A stretch of DNA of 64,000 bases from Myxococcales bacterium (GTDB lineage Bacteria > Myxococcota > B64-G9), in assembly GCA_012798435.1 (NCBI GenBank), contig JAAZNF010000107.1, forward strand, positions 1 through 64,000, in the 5' to 3' direction. Each line of letters starts with the position of its first letter. Position 1 is the first letter of the stretch. Of the stretch, positions 17,564-28,561 are shown one piece after another. The translations under genes and the position numbers were made by a program. The notes under the pieces were generated by a model that saw nothing but the letters and a program-made list of their open reading frames with translations, ran no database searches and was not told where the DNA came from.

Positions 17564-18424
17564 TCACACCTGGCCGCCCGAAAGCAGGCGGAAGAAGGCG
17601 GCCCCGAAGAAGAGGTACTCCACCGCCGCGAGCGAAAGAAACGGCCCGAAGGGGATGGCCGCGCCAAAGAAGCCGACCTTCTCGGGCGGGCCATCGGGCC
17701 CGGGCTCGGGGGCCGGCGGCTCTTCCTCCTCGTCCTCTTCGGGGAGCGGTGGCTTGAGCTCGACGCCGGCGAGCCACATGACGAGCGCGACCAGTACTCC
17801 CTGCACCGAGGCGAAGAGCGCGATGAAGAGCAGCGAACGCCAGCCCAGGAAGGCGCCCATCATGGCCAGCAGCTTCACGTCCCCCATCCCCATCCCCTCG
17901 CGGCCCCGGAGGAGCGAATATCCCCAGGACAGGAGAAACAGCAGCCCACCGCCGAGGAGGATGCCGAGCAGGGATTCCTTCCAGAACCCGGGCCACAAGA
18001 AGGAGCAGGCGAAGCCCACCAGGATCCCCGGCAGGCTGATCTCGTTGGGGATGATGCGATGATCGACGTCGATGAAGGTGATGGCGAGCAGGGCGAGCAC
18101 GAACGGGCCGTATACATATAGATAGGCGCCCAGGCCGAAGTGGAGGTAGAGCAGGACGAGCAAGAGTCCGGCGGCAAACTCGACCAGCGGGTAGCGCCAG
18201 GAGATGGGGGCCTTGCAGCCACGGCATTTCCGGCCCAGGACGAAGAAGCTCGCGATCGGGATGTTGTCGTACCAGCGGATGAGCGCCCCGCAAGCCGGGC
18301 ACCGCGAACGGGGAGCGACGATGGACTCGTCGCGCGGGAGGCGCCAGATCACCACGTTGAGAAAACTGCCGAGGAGCGACCCCAGCACAAACAGCCCGAC
18401 TCCGATGGCGATCTCGACGCCCAA
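17564..18424 (-). CDS. pilD: Prepilin peptidase / N-methyltransferase PilD
   Basis: Inner-membrane aspartyl protease that cleaves all the prepilins of this locus and methylates their new N-termini. 286 residues with the cytoplasmic zinc-binding pairs CPAC and CRGC (about residues 42-69), the first catalytic Asp in ITFIDVDHRIIPNE and the second in GMGMGDVKLLAMMGAFLGW. A strongly acidic Pro-rich loop (EEDEEEEPPAPEPG) is inserted between two late membrane helices. The TTG at 18424 is chosen as start: GGAGG lies 7 bases upstream, whereas the longer frame upstream has no hydrophobic or conserved sequence. Confidence 0.93.
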   Translation of the reverse strand: MGVEIAIGVGLFVLGSLLGSFLNVVIWRLPRDESIVAPRSRCPACGALIRWYDNIPIASFFVLGRKCRGCKAPISWRYPLVEFAAGLLLVLLYLHFGLGAYLYVYGPFVLALLAITFIDVDHRIIPNEISLPGILVGFACSFLWPGFWKESLLGILLGGGLLFLLSWGYSLLRGREGMGMGDVKLLAMMGAFLGWRSLLFIALFASVQGVLVALVMWLAGVELKPPLPEEDEEEEPPAPEPGPDGPPEKVGFFGAAIPFGPFLSLAAVEYLFFGAAFFRLLSGGQV

Positions 18425-18613
18425 ACCAAGACCTCCGGTGTGCGGCCGGCCGCCCGGCGCACTCAATCTACCACCACAAAAAAACGAAAACCAAGTTTTT
18501 ACGCGACCGATTTTTGTATGCCGAAAGTACCCAAAATTGTCACCGGGAGCGGTTTTCAGCGAAGTTGATCTGCCCATGACTCGAAATTTCAGATAGTTGC
18601 GCGACGCGAGCCA

Positions 18614-18629
18614 GGGCACGATATTTGCT
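18614..18629 (+). promoter_or_regulatory. Sigma-54 promoter of the major pilin gene
   Basis: The sequence GGGCACGATATTTGCT matches TGGCACG-N4-TTGCT except for the first base, with GG and GC exactly 10 bases apart. Transcription would start near 18640, leaving a leader of about 115 bases. Control of pilA by sigma-54 and PilR is established in Pseudomonas and Myxococcus, which supports the call. Confidence 0.8.
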
Positions 18630-18647
18630 AGTCAGAAAGCCCGGAAC

Positions 18648-18662
18648 ATTGGCCCTGCCAAT
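18648..18662 (+). other. Perfect small hairpin near the start of the pilA leader
   Basis: ATTGGC-CCT-GCCAAT gives a 6-base-pair stem with a 3-base loop only about 8 bases after the predicted transcription start. A 5'-end hairpin of this kind can protect an abundant mRNA from decay. That role is inferred; the inverted repeat itself is seen. Confidence 0.5.
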
Positions 18663-18754
18663 TATCGCCGGGCAAGGAGGCCGGCGAAAAAGCTTGAGAT
18701 ACGGGTCGATTCGTGGTACAAGGCCCACAACTTTTCACAGGAGGAGGAAAAGGA

Positions 18755-19369
18755 ATGATTCTCAAACTGCGTCGTAAGCTGAATGCGAAGGGCTTCACCC
18801 TGATCGAGCTGATGATCGTCGTGGCCATCATCGGCATCCTGGCGGCCGTGGCCATCCCGGCGTTCATCAACTACATCCGCAAGTCGAAGGCCTCGGAAAT
18901 CAACGAAAACCTCGACAAGTGCTACAAGTCCGGCGTGGACTACTACGACAAGCCGCGCACCCTGGCCGATGGCACGGTCCGCTCCTCGGTGCTGCCGGCG
19001 AGCTTCGCCCAGGTCATCCCCACCGGCAAGGGCGGCTGCGCTGGCGCCAACCTGGACGGCGCCTCGGCCTACCCGGCCTACACGGACCTCACCAACTACC
19101 AGAACTTCAACTGGGTGATCCGTGACGCCATCTACTCCTGCTACCAGTACACCACCACCCACGGCAACGCGGCGCTGGGCGCGGCGGCCATCGCCATCGC
19201 GGCGAACGGCATCGGCGTGTTCACCTGCGAGGCCTGGTCCGACCTCGACAACGACGACACCGTGGCTCACTGGACGAAGGGCGCCGCCTGGACCGGGAAC
19301 GTGGGCGGTGGCGCGGCCACGTTCCAGGCCGGCGCGGTGTGGCACGACAACGGCACCGGCGACTGGTAG
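18755..19369 (+). CDS. pilA: Major type IV pilin PilA, first tandem copy
   Basis: 204-residue prepilin with a short leader [13 protein letters not shown], processing site before [20 protein letters not shown], and a mature pilin of about 190 residues. The ATG at 18755 follows a strong GGAGGAGG site. The globular domain has four cysteines (CYKSG, GGCAGAN, SCYQYT, FTCEAW) that could form two disulfides, and ends in WHDNGTGDW. It is read from a sigma-54 promoter and closed by a strong intrinsic terminator, as expected for a highly expressed single-gene unit. Confidence 0.96.
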   Translation: MILKLRRKLNAKGFTLIELMIVVAIIGILAAVAIPAFINYIRKSKASEINENLDKCYKSGVDYYDKPRTLADGTVRSSVLPASFAQVIPTGKGGCAGANLDGASAYPAYTDLTNYQNFNWVIRDAIYSCYQYTTTHGNAALGAAAIAIAANGIGVFTCEAWSDLDNDDTVAHWTKGAAWTGNVGGGAATFQAGAVWHDNGTGDW

Positions 19370-19404
19370 CATCCTCGAGCTTCGAGGGTTGGGACGTGCA
19401 TCGA

Positions 19405-19439
19405 GACCCGCGCCATGCGTCGGCGCGGGTCTTTTTTTT
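19405..19439 (+). terminator. Strong intrinsic terminator between the two pilin genes
   Basis: GACCCGCGCC (19405-19414) pairs perfectly with GGCGCGGGTC (19422-19431) around a 7-base loop and is followed by eight T residues. Only 25 bases separate the T-run from the next pilin ATG, too few for a separate promoter, so downstream genes appear to depend on read-through or processing. Confidence 0.93.
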
Positions 19440-19464
19440 CTAGCTGCACGGATCGGGAGTCACC

Positions 19465-20076
19465 ATGCTGAACCGTCTTCGTCACTCGAGTCGCCGGGGA
19501 TTTACGCTGATCGAGCTGATGGTCGTCGTGGCCGTCATCGGCATCCTGGCGGCCGTGGCCATCCCCGCCTTCATCACCTACATCCGCAAGACCAAGGCCT
19601 CCGAGGTCAACGAGAACCTGGACCTCTGCTACAAGGCCGGCGTCGACTACTTCGACAAGCCGCGCTCGATCAACGACGGCACGGTCCACTCCTCGTTGCT
19701 CCCCGCGAGCTTCGCCCAGGTCATTCCGACCGGCAAGGGTGGCTGCGGCGGCGCCAACCTGGACGGCGCCTCGGCCTACCCGGCCTACACGGATCTGCAG
19801 AACTACCAGAACTTCAACTGGGTGATCCGCGACGCCATCTACTGCTGCTACCAGTACACCTCCACCCACGGCAACGTGCCCTTGGGCAACGCGGCCATCC
19901 CCATCGCCGCCAACGGCATCGGGGCCTTCACCTGCGAGGCCTGGTCCGACGTGGACAACGACGAGGTGGAGGCCCACTGGACCAAAGGCGCGGCCTGGAC
20001 CGGGACCGGCGCAGGCGGGGCGGGGGCGTTCCAGGCCGGCTCGGTCTGGCACGACACGGCGTCCGGGGACTGGTAG
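19465..20076 (+). CDS. Type IV pilin, second tandem copy
   Basis: 203-residue prepilin closely related to the preceding gene: leader [12 protein letters not shown], then [20 protein letters not shown] and the same blocks ([33 protein letters not shown], ending WHDTASGDW). By eye about four residues in five agree. It has an extra adjacent cysteine (CCYQYT instead of SCYQYT). A GGGAG site precedes the ATG. Expression seems to rely on read-through of the terminator at 19405-19439. It could be a minor variant pilin or a reserve copy. Confidence 0.93.
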   Translation: MLNRLRHSSRRGFTLIELMVVVAVIGILAAVAIPAFITYIRKTKASEVNENLDLCYKAGVDYFDKPRSINDGTVHSSLLPASFAQVIPTGKGGCGGANLDGASAYPAYTDLQNYQNFNWVIRDAIYCCYQYTSTHGNVPLGNAAIPIAANGIGAFTCEAWSDVDNDEVEAHWTKGAAWTGTGAGGAGAFQAGSVWHDTASGDW

Positions 20077-20107
20077 CCGACTCGCCTTTCGGATATTCTC
20101 TGCGCCG

Positions 20108-20898
20108 ATGACCTGGCGGACCTTTCACGCGCGCTACCTCGCGCTCGCGGTCCCCGCGCTCGCGAGCGTGCTTTTCCTTCGCGCCGCGACCGATCGCCTC
20201 CCCGAGGACTCCGCCGCGCGCCAGAAGGAAGTGATGATGGTCCCGCCGGGCGAGGTGCTGCGGCAGCTCGACCTCGGCCACCACTCGCTCATGGCGGATC
20301 TCCTGTTCATACGCGCCAATCTGTACTACGGCCAGCACATCCTGAGCGACGAGGAGTTCCCCTGGCTCGAGCACCTGATCGAGGTGATGCTCAGGCTGGA
20401 TCCCGACTTCAAGAAAGCCTACCTGTGGGCCGCCATGGTGACCACCTTCAACAAGCGCCAGATCGTCCAGCTCGACGAGGAGGCCTACCGGCGCGCCAAC
20501 CGTCTGCTGGCCCGGGGCATGGAGCGCTTTCCCGACGACCACCGGTTTCCGCTGCGCATCGCCTTCAACCTGTACTACGACCTGGGCCAGATGGACGAGG
20601 CCATGCCCTTCTTCGAGCGCGCGGCCGCCCTTCCCGACGCCCCGCGCTGGATCCGCGAGAAGCTCATCGACCTCTACGCCAAGCGGGGCGACCTGGGCAT
20701 GGCCGAGCGCGTGCTGCGCCAGTTGGTGGCCGAGGCCGACGACCCGGTGCTGGCCCAGGGGTTGAAGGACCGCCTCATGCTGCTCACCCGGAAGGCCTCC
20801 GACCTCGAGGAGGTGCGTCGCACCGAGCGTCTGGTGAGAGACTGGGAAGAGAGCCTTTACTACGTGCCGTTTCCGCTGTATCTCACCATCCGGGAGCC

Positions 20899-20902
<4 letters not shown>
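20108..20902 (+). CDS. pilG: Membrane-anchored TPR protein in the PilG position
   Basis: 264 residues with one N-terminal membrane helix (YLALAVPALASVLFL) and a helical-repeat region (for example YRRANRLLARGMERFPDD and FFERAAALPDAPRWIREKLI) typical of TPR folds. The stop overlaps the start of the ABC ATPase gene (ATGA), so it is translationally coupled to it. In Myxococcus, pilG, pilH and pilI follow pilA and encode an accessory protein and an ABC transporter needed for pilus export or assembly; the symbol here rests on that gene order, not on recognised sequence identity. Confidence 0.72.
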
Positions 20903-21842
<940 letters not shown>

Positions 21843-21846
<4 letters not shown>

Positions 21847-22610
21847 GCCGCATCCTCACGGTGGCGGCCTCCACCTTCCGCGAGTCGATCCGCAACCGCA
21901 CCATCCTGGCCATCGGCCTGCTGGCCCTGGCCTTCGTGGCCTCGGCGTTGCTGCTCGCCGAGCTGGCCCTGGATCAGCGTTTCCGGGTGATCATGGACTG
22001 GGGCACCCTGTGCGTCAGCGCCTTCGGGGTGGGGCTGGCCATCCTGCTCGGCGTCAACCAGGTGCACAAGGAGGTCCGCCGCAAGACCCTGTACGTGGTG
22101 CTCTCGCGACCCATCGCGCGCTGGCAGTACGTGGTGGGAAAGTACCTGGGCCTGGCGCTCACCTTGCTGTGCGAGGCGGGCGCGCTCTCTGTGGCGCTCG
22201 TCTCGCTCCTCGTCCTCGACGGCCACGCCGTGCCGGCCTCGCTGGGGTATGCGCTGCTCATGGCATTCTTCGAGATGCTGCTGGTGGCGGCCTTCGCGGT
22301 GTTCTTCGCCTCGTTCTCCTCGCCGTATCTCAGCGGCCTCTTCGCCCTGGGGACGTTCGTGATCGGCCGCTCGCTCCCCACCCTGCACCAGCTCATCGAG
22401 CGCGTCGAGTGGCCGGCGCTGAAGGCGTCGCTCAAGGCGGGTCTGGCCGTGCTCCCGGACCTGTCCCGCTTCAACCTGAGCACCCAGGCGGTCCACCATC
22501 TCCCGATCCCGCCCGAGGCGGTGTGGCTGCCGCTGCTCTACGGCAGCGCCTACCTTTTGCTGCTGCTCACGCTCTCGGCCTGGATCTTCTCCCGGCGCGA
22601 TCTCACCTGA
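21843..22610 (+). CDS. pilI: ABC transporter permease, PilI-like
   Basis: 255-residue integral membrane protein of the ABC-2 permease kind with about six hydrophobic segments. It starts with MSRILTVAASTFRESIRNRT, a charged coupling segment followed by the first membrane helix, and carries the characteristic KTLYVVLSRPIARWQYVVGKY loop found in NosY-like permeases. Its ATG overlaps the stop of the ATPase gene. With the ATPase it should form a complete transporter; the substrate is unknown. Confidence 0.87.
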
Positions 22611-22772
22611 GGAGTTGCGGCAGTTTCCTCCTCTCGGCTCGCGAGGAAATCACCCGACACCACCCCTGTCCGCTGCACCGCGCGGCACGCCCACACACTG
22701 GCTGAACCCGGCCACATGCGAATGGAAGCGCGGAGAACATCTGGCCAGGGGGTCACACCCCCTTGAACCCGG

Positions 22773-23468
22773 TCACCAGGTGGCCGCGGCGGGGGTGTTG
22801 TCGGGGTCGGGGAAGCGGAAGGTCTTCATGTTGTAGGAATTGCCGCGGATGAAGACGAAGTTCCCGTCTCCATCAGTGTCGGCTTGCGCCTGGACCGCGA
22901 CCCAGGGCCGGACCGGCGGCGAGGGCGCCGGCGCTCCCAGCTCGGTGTTCCAGGCGATGCCGTAGGTGTTACCGCCCCCGGCCACTCCGTTCAGGGCCGC
23001 GTGGTTGTTGGGGTGCAGCCACTGGCTGCCGTTGCCGACCACGGAGAACACCTGATACTGGAAATATAGCGGCCCCTCGGGCCGCCACCCCAGCGCGTTC
23101 CAGCCCGCGGCTCCCGCGGCCACTGGCGGACAGACGGCGTCCGGATTGGCGGGCCAGTTGATGGTGAGGCCGTTGCGGGCCGCGCCCCCCGCGAAGCCCA
23201 CCGGCGGCGCGCCGTTGGGCGGGCACAGGACCAGGTCGGGCGTGAACGTCTGGTTGCGCGCGAAGAATGCCTGCTCGGCGGCGATGATCCCCTGGATGTT
23301 GGAGACGGCCTCCGAGAGGCGCGCGCGCAGGAGGTACCCGCGGACCACGGGGATGGCGATCGCGGCCAGGATACCCACGATGGCCATGACGATGACCAGC
23401 TCGGTCATGGTCGCGCCGGCCCTGCCGGAGGAAACTCTTGCCGGGAAGTGAGATAGAAGCTTTTTCAT
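22773..23468 (-). CDS. Pilin-like protein with a GAG/ATMTEL processing site
   Basis: 231 residues: leader MKKLLSHFPARVSSGRAG, then ATMTELVIVMAIVGILAAIAIP with Glu at mature position 5, so it can be cut by PilD although the usual Phe+1 is Ala. The first 35 mature residues follow pilin rules (LRARLSEAVSNIQGIIAAEQ), the C-terminal part is Gly/Pro/Asn-rich and ends without a conserved motif. It is the second gene of a two-gene operon under a sigma-54 promoter, 24 bases after its partner. It may be a minor pilin or a pseudopilin. Confidence 0.85.
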   Translation of the reverse strand: MKKLLSHFPARVSSGRAGATMTELVIVMAIVGILAAIAIPVVRGYLLRARLSEAVSNIQGIIAAEQAFFARNQTFTPDLVLCPPNGAPPVGFAGGAARNGLTINWPANPDAVCPPVAAGAAGWNALGWRPEGPLYFQYQVFSVVGNGSQWLHPNNHAALNGVAGGGNTYGIAWNTELGAPAPSPPVRPWVAVQAQADTDGDGNFVFIRGNSYNMKTFRFPDPDNTPAAATW

Positions 23469-23492
23469 ATCTTGCTCCGCGACCCCTCCGGG

Positions 23493-24056
23493 TCAATAGA
23501 CCTCGTCGTTGATCGCGCCGCCCAGGTGCTTGATGACGTTCTTGTTGAAGTTGGTGACCACGAACTCGGCGTACTGGCCGTTGCGGTCGACGTCGCCGCA
23601 AGCCTGGATCGAGTACCAGGGTCGGACCCCGGCCACCGCCGGGTTGCCCGGCGCGCCGGCGAAAGCGGCGATCGGCGTGGGCGAAGCGGCCTGGTAGGCG
23701 GTGGTGATGCTGTAGGTATAGAAGGTGGGCCCGTCCGGCCAGAAGCCGAGCTGGGTCCACTTGGGGGTTTCGGGCGCGCCGTCCCATTTCTGGGAGGCGC
23801 TGGGCCAGGGGTTGGTGTTGCAGGCGATGGGCGTCCAGGCGATGTCGTTCGTGTAGCGCTTGAACTCGGCGAAGAACGCCTCCTGCTTCTCCCGGATCCC
23901 CAGCATCACCGAGGCGCACTCCGAGGCCTTGGCGCGCAGTGTGTAGGTCCGGTACACCGGGATGGCGACCGCCGCCAGGATGGCGATGATGGCCACCACG
24001 ATGATGAGCTCGAGGAGGGTGAAACCGGAACTTCCCTTCGACTGGAATCGGTTCAT
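23493..24056 (-). CDS. Pilin-like protein, PilE type
   Basis: 187-residue prepilin: leader [11 protein letters not shown], then [20 protein letters not shown], followed by [20 protein letters not shown]. The pattern [20 protein letters not shown] is like PilE/PilA pseudopilins that pass through a periplasmic stage. The ATG at 24056 has a GGAGGAAG site; longer readings upstream would not give a leader. It heads an operon with another pilin-like gene and lies 47 bases after a predicted sigma-54 start site. Confidence 0.88.
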   Translation of the reverse strand: MNRFQSKGSSGFTLLELIIVVAIIAILAAVAIPVYRTYTLRAKASECASVMLGIREKQEAFFAEFKRYTNDIAWTPIACNTNPWPSASQKWDGAPETPKWTQLGFWPDGPTFYTYSITTAYQAASPTPIAAFAGAPGNPAVAGVRPWYSIQACGDVDRNGQYAEFVVTNFNKNVIKHLGGAINDEVY

Positions 24057-24113
24057 GTCTTCCTCCGGGACAGAGACGCAGCCCGCTCGGCATACGAATT
24101 CCGGCAGAATATC

Positions 24114-24129
24114 TGCACGAACCATGCCG
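24114..24129 (-). promoter_or_regulatory. Predicted sigma-54 promoter of the two pilin-like genes
   Basis: The minus strand reads CGGCATGGTTCGTGCA, with GG and GC 10 bases apart. It departs from TGGCACG-N4-TTGCA at four positions, so it is weaker than those before pilA and fimT. Predicted start near 24103, about 47 bases before the ATG. Confidence 0.5.
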
Positions 24130-24296
24130 TGACAAACTCCTTCCTGTACATGGTCGAGGTCTTTCGATTCGGATAAATAGTACTTGAAATCCAAAACCTT
24201 ACAGGACTCGCCCGGACGGCGGGCGAACAATGGCATCGTTCGTCTCATTCGTTCGGTTCCCGGCGGTCGGAAAACTTTTCATATCTCGAAAGGTTT

Positions 24297-25526
24297 TCAT
24301 GGTCGCACAGATGGGCTCGGGCAAGACTCGCAGGGAGTCTCCTGGAGCGGTCCCTCGTCGGACCATCCGAACTGCGCCGCCTCCTGGTACTGGCTTCTGC
24401 GAGCGCAGACGAAGTCGATGACGTCCTCGAGCTCTTCGAGCGCCCGGCCTCGCCGCGCCTCGGGCAGCGCCGGATACACCAGAGAAAACATGCGCATCGC
24501 CTCGCGCGCGAGCTCGTCCTCGTTCCACACCTTGTCAAGCATCGCCTCGATCCTCTGCTCCAGCCGGGCCCGCAGCGCATCCTCCCGCACCAGCCGCCAG
24601 GGCAGCATGGCGCCCACGATGACATGGGGAAGCCGCTGGTCGCTCATGAAGAACGGGAAGCCGTCGTCGAGGCCCCAGGGAATGAGCACCATCCGCCCCT
24701 GGCGGTCGAAGGCCACGAAGAAGTTGTTGGCGTTGCCGGAGTAGCCATCCTGGTGCAGCAGCAAGCTCTCCAGCGCCCAGTGATCCAGGTAGGCGTCGAG
24801 GTCCAAAAGCGACGCGAGCGAGTCGGCCGTCAGGCTCCCGGCCTTCTCCAGAACCTCGGCGAGCGCGGCCAAGCGCCCTTTCACGTCATCATCGCACCCC
24901 GACTTGCACAAAAACGCGCCGAGCCAGGCACGCCGGAAATCCGAGATGGTGCCCCGCACCAGCGCCCCCTCCGCCAGATCCGGGTAGCGCCGCAAGAAGC
25001 GCCGGTCGACGGTCTCGACGTGAACGTACGGCCCGAGGTCGAGGTCGTTCACCCGCAGCCGGACGAACGAACAGCGTGGGGCCGGCAGCCCGGCAGCCGC
25101 GAACAGGCGCAGGGAGAGGCACTGGCGCACCAGGGCGGGATCGGCCTTGGCGTTGCTCAGGGAGATGCGCCGCAGCCCCCGGAACAGCCGGCCCTTGCCG
25201 AACCGGCGCAGGTCGATCTTCAGCGCCGGCCGTTCGCTGTCCACCGAGTCCACCAGGCCCCGCTTGCGGACGCCGACCCGCTCGAAGATCTCGCCGTCGA
25301 TCTCGAGACGGGCGGGAAAGACCGTGAAAGGATGGCGCGCCGGTTTCGCCAGGCAGTCGCCGCAGTAGACGCTGGCCGGGGGACGCGGCTGCCGGCGCAA
25401 ATCGTCCCAGTCCGCCGGCGCCATCCACAAGCGCACCTCCATCAACCGGTCCGCCGGAAAGGCGTCCTGCGCCGAAAGCGCCGGGGAGAGAAGCATCAGC
25501 GCCAAGACGCAACACGAAACGGCCAT
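24297..25526 (-). CDS. CotH-family protein, secreted
   Basis: 409 residues with a signal peptide (MAVSCCVLALMLLSPALSAQ) and the CotH kinase-like fold. The family blocks are seen: VGVRKRGLVDSVDSERPALK in the first third, then LDLDAYLDHWALESLLLHQD and MVLIPWGLDDGFPFF containing the putative metal-binding acidic residues. CotH proteins are atypical protein kinases first known from Bacillus spore coat and occur as secreted proteins in many bacteria. The ATG is 5 bases after the pilR stop, so it is probably part of the pilB-T-C-S-R operon; a link with pili is inferred from that. Confidence 0.78.
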   Translation of the reverse strand: MAVSCCVLALMLLSPALSAQDAFPADRLMEVRLWMAPADWDDLRRQPRPPASVYCGDCLAKPARHPFTVFPARLEIDGEIFERVGVRKRGLVDSVDSERPALKIDLRRFGKGRLFRGLRRISLSNAKADPALVRQCLSLRLFAAAGLPAPRCSFVRLRVNDLDLGPYVHVETVDRRFLRRYPDLAEGALVRGTISDFRRAWLGAFLCKSGCDDDVKGRLAALAEVLEKAGSLTADSLASLLDLDAYLDHWALESLLLHQDGYSGNANNFFVAFDRQGRMVLIPWGLDDGFPFFMSDQRLPHVIVGAMLPWRLVREDALRARLEQRIEAMLDKVWNEDELAREAMRMFSLVYPALPEARRGRALEELEDVIDFVCARRSQYQEAAQFGWSDEGPLQETPCESCPSPSVRP

Positions 25527-25531
25527 CGGAT

Positions 25532-26886
<1,355 letters not shown>

Positions 26887-26890
<4 letters not shown>

Positions 26891-28554
26891 GACCCGGCTC
26901 CCAGAAACGTCACGCGAAAACGGCTGCCGCGGGCCTGGCCGGGGAGGTAGGCCACCCGGCCCCCGTGGGCCTCGGCGATACGGCTGACGATGGCCAGCCC
27001 CAGCCCGCTCCCCTTCTCCTTGGTGGTGAAGAAGGGATCGAAGATCCGCTGGCGAACCTCGGGGGGCACGCCGGGCCCGTCGTCGCGCACCTCGAGCACC
27101 ACCCACTCTCCCTCGGAAAGGAGCTCGATCTCCACACGACCCGTCCCGTCCACGGCCTCGGCGGCGTTCTGCAAGAGGTTCCACAACACCTGGCGAAACT
27201 GATCGGGGTCCACCCGCGCCCGGAACGTGCCGGGTTGGATGCGGATGTCCGGCGCGTTCTCGTCCAGGCGGGCGCGAAAGGCCTCCACCGTCTCGGCCAC
27301 GATCGGGCCCAGCTCCGCCTCGCCCAAGCCCGGGGGCCGCGGCCGGGCGAAGGTCAGAAAATCGCTGACCAGCGAGCTCAGGCGCTCGATCTCGCGACGA
27401 GCGATTTTGAGCAGCTTGCGCTCGGCTCCGTCCAGGCGCTCGGATTGATCCAGCATCTGGATCGAGCCGCTGATGGAGCCCAAGGGGTTGCGGATCTCGT
27501 GGGCCACCGCCGCGGCCATCTCGCCCAGGGCGGCCATCTGCTCGGCCCGCTTGGCCGCCGCCTCCATGGCGCGGAGCTCGGTCAGGTCCTGCATGTGCAC
27601 CAGAAAGCCCGCCTCCCGCCCGTCCGGCTGGGAGAGCGGGGACAGGGTGAGCCCCACCGGGATCTCGCGCTCGTCCGAGAAGCGCCGGTGCCGCACCTCG
27701 GTCCGCACGGCCCCGGCCCGGCCGCGCGGGGTGCCGCCAGCCTCATCGGCCAGAACGGTGCCAAGCGCCGGGAGGATCTCCGTCACCGGCCGCCCCAGCG
27801 CCTGGCCGGCTGTGACCCCCAGGATGTGCTCGGCCACGGGATTGAGCAGGGAGACGCGATGATCGCGGTCCAGCGCGACCAGCCCGCTCTTCAGCGAGCG
27901 GACGATGTCCTGGTGCAGGGCCTGGACCCGCTCCAGGCTGTCCTCGGTGCGGCGCAGCTCCCTTCCCGTGCGCCGGAGCTGCTCGCCCAGCATGCCCGCC
28001 AGCAGGGCCACGCCCAGGAACACCGAGAAGTTCAGGATGAGGAGGTACGCCACGCGCAGCCCGGCCGGAGGAACGCCGCCCAGCCGGAGCACGCCCTGGT
28101 TCTCGAGCACGAACAGCGCCGCCAGCATGAGGCAGCACAGCCCCGCCACCCAGAACACCCCGCGCCGGCCCAGGAAGAACGTGGCGCTGATCACCGGCAG
28201 GGCATACAAAAAGGTGAGCGGGCTCTCCACGCCGCCGGTGATGGTCACCAGGACGCTGGCCAGCAGCACATCGAACAGGATCTGCACCTGGGCGTGGAGG
28301 CCGACCTGCGCCAGCGGCCGGCGCAACCGCCAAGTGTAGGCGGCGGTGAAGATCACCACCGCTGCGGCCAGCCCCCCAAGCGCTCCGAGGCCCCGGCGCT
28401 CCGGCAGGCCGCCACCCGGCGCGTCCACCAGCCATACCGCCATGAGCAACAGAGCGAAGATTCCGGCCCGCACCAGGACCAGCAGCTGCAACCGGCGCCG
28501 CCCCTCCCGATCGTCGCGCCCGCTCTCTGGCTGCCTCTGGGCCGCTTCGTCCAA
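26887..28554 (-). CDS. pilS: Sensor histidine kinase PilS
   Basis: 555 residues with the classical PilS layout: six hydrophobic membrane segments in the first 200 residues (for example LYALPVISATFFLGRRGVFW), a PAS domain (RSLKSGLVALDRDHRVSLLN), a HisKA helix with the active His (GEMAAAVAHEIRNPLGSISG) and an HATPase domain (LLQNAAEAVDGT, DDGPGVPPEV, GSGLGLAIVSRIAEAHGG). In Pseudomonas the membrane part of PilS senses the amount of PilA. It sits 7 bases after pilC and overlaps pilR. Confidence 0.95.
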
Positions 28555-28561
28555 GGACCGC

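Noticed and set aside
22747-22763. AGGGGGT-CAC-ACCCCCT hairpin between convergent pilI and a pilin-like gene
   Set aside because: The stem is real but has no U-run on either side, so it cannot be called an intrinsic terminator; it may still mark a transcript end.
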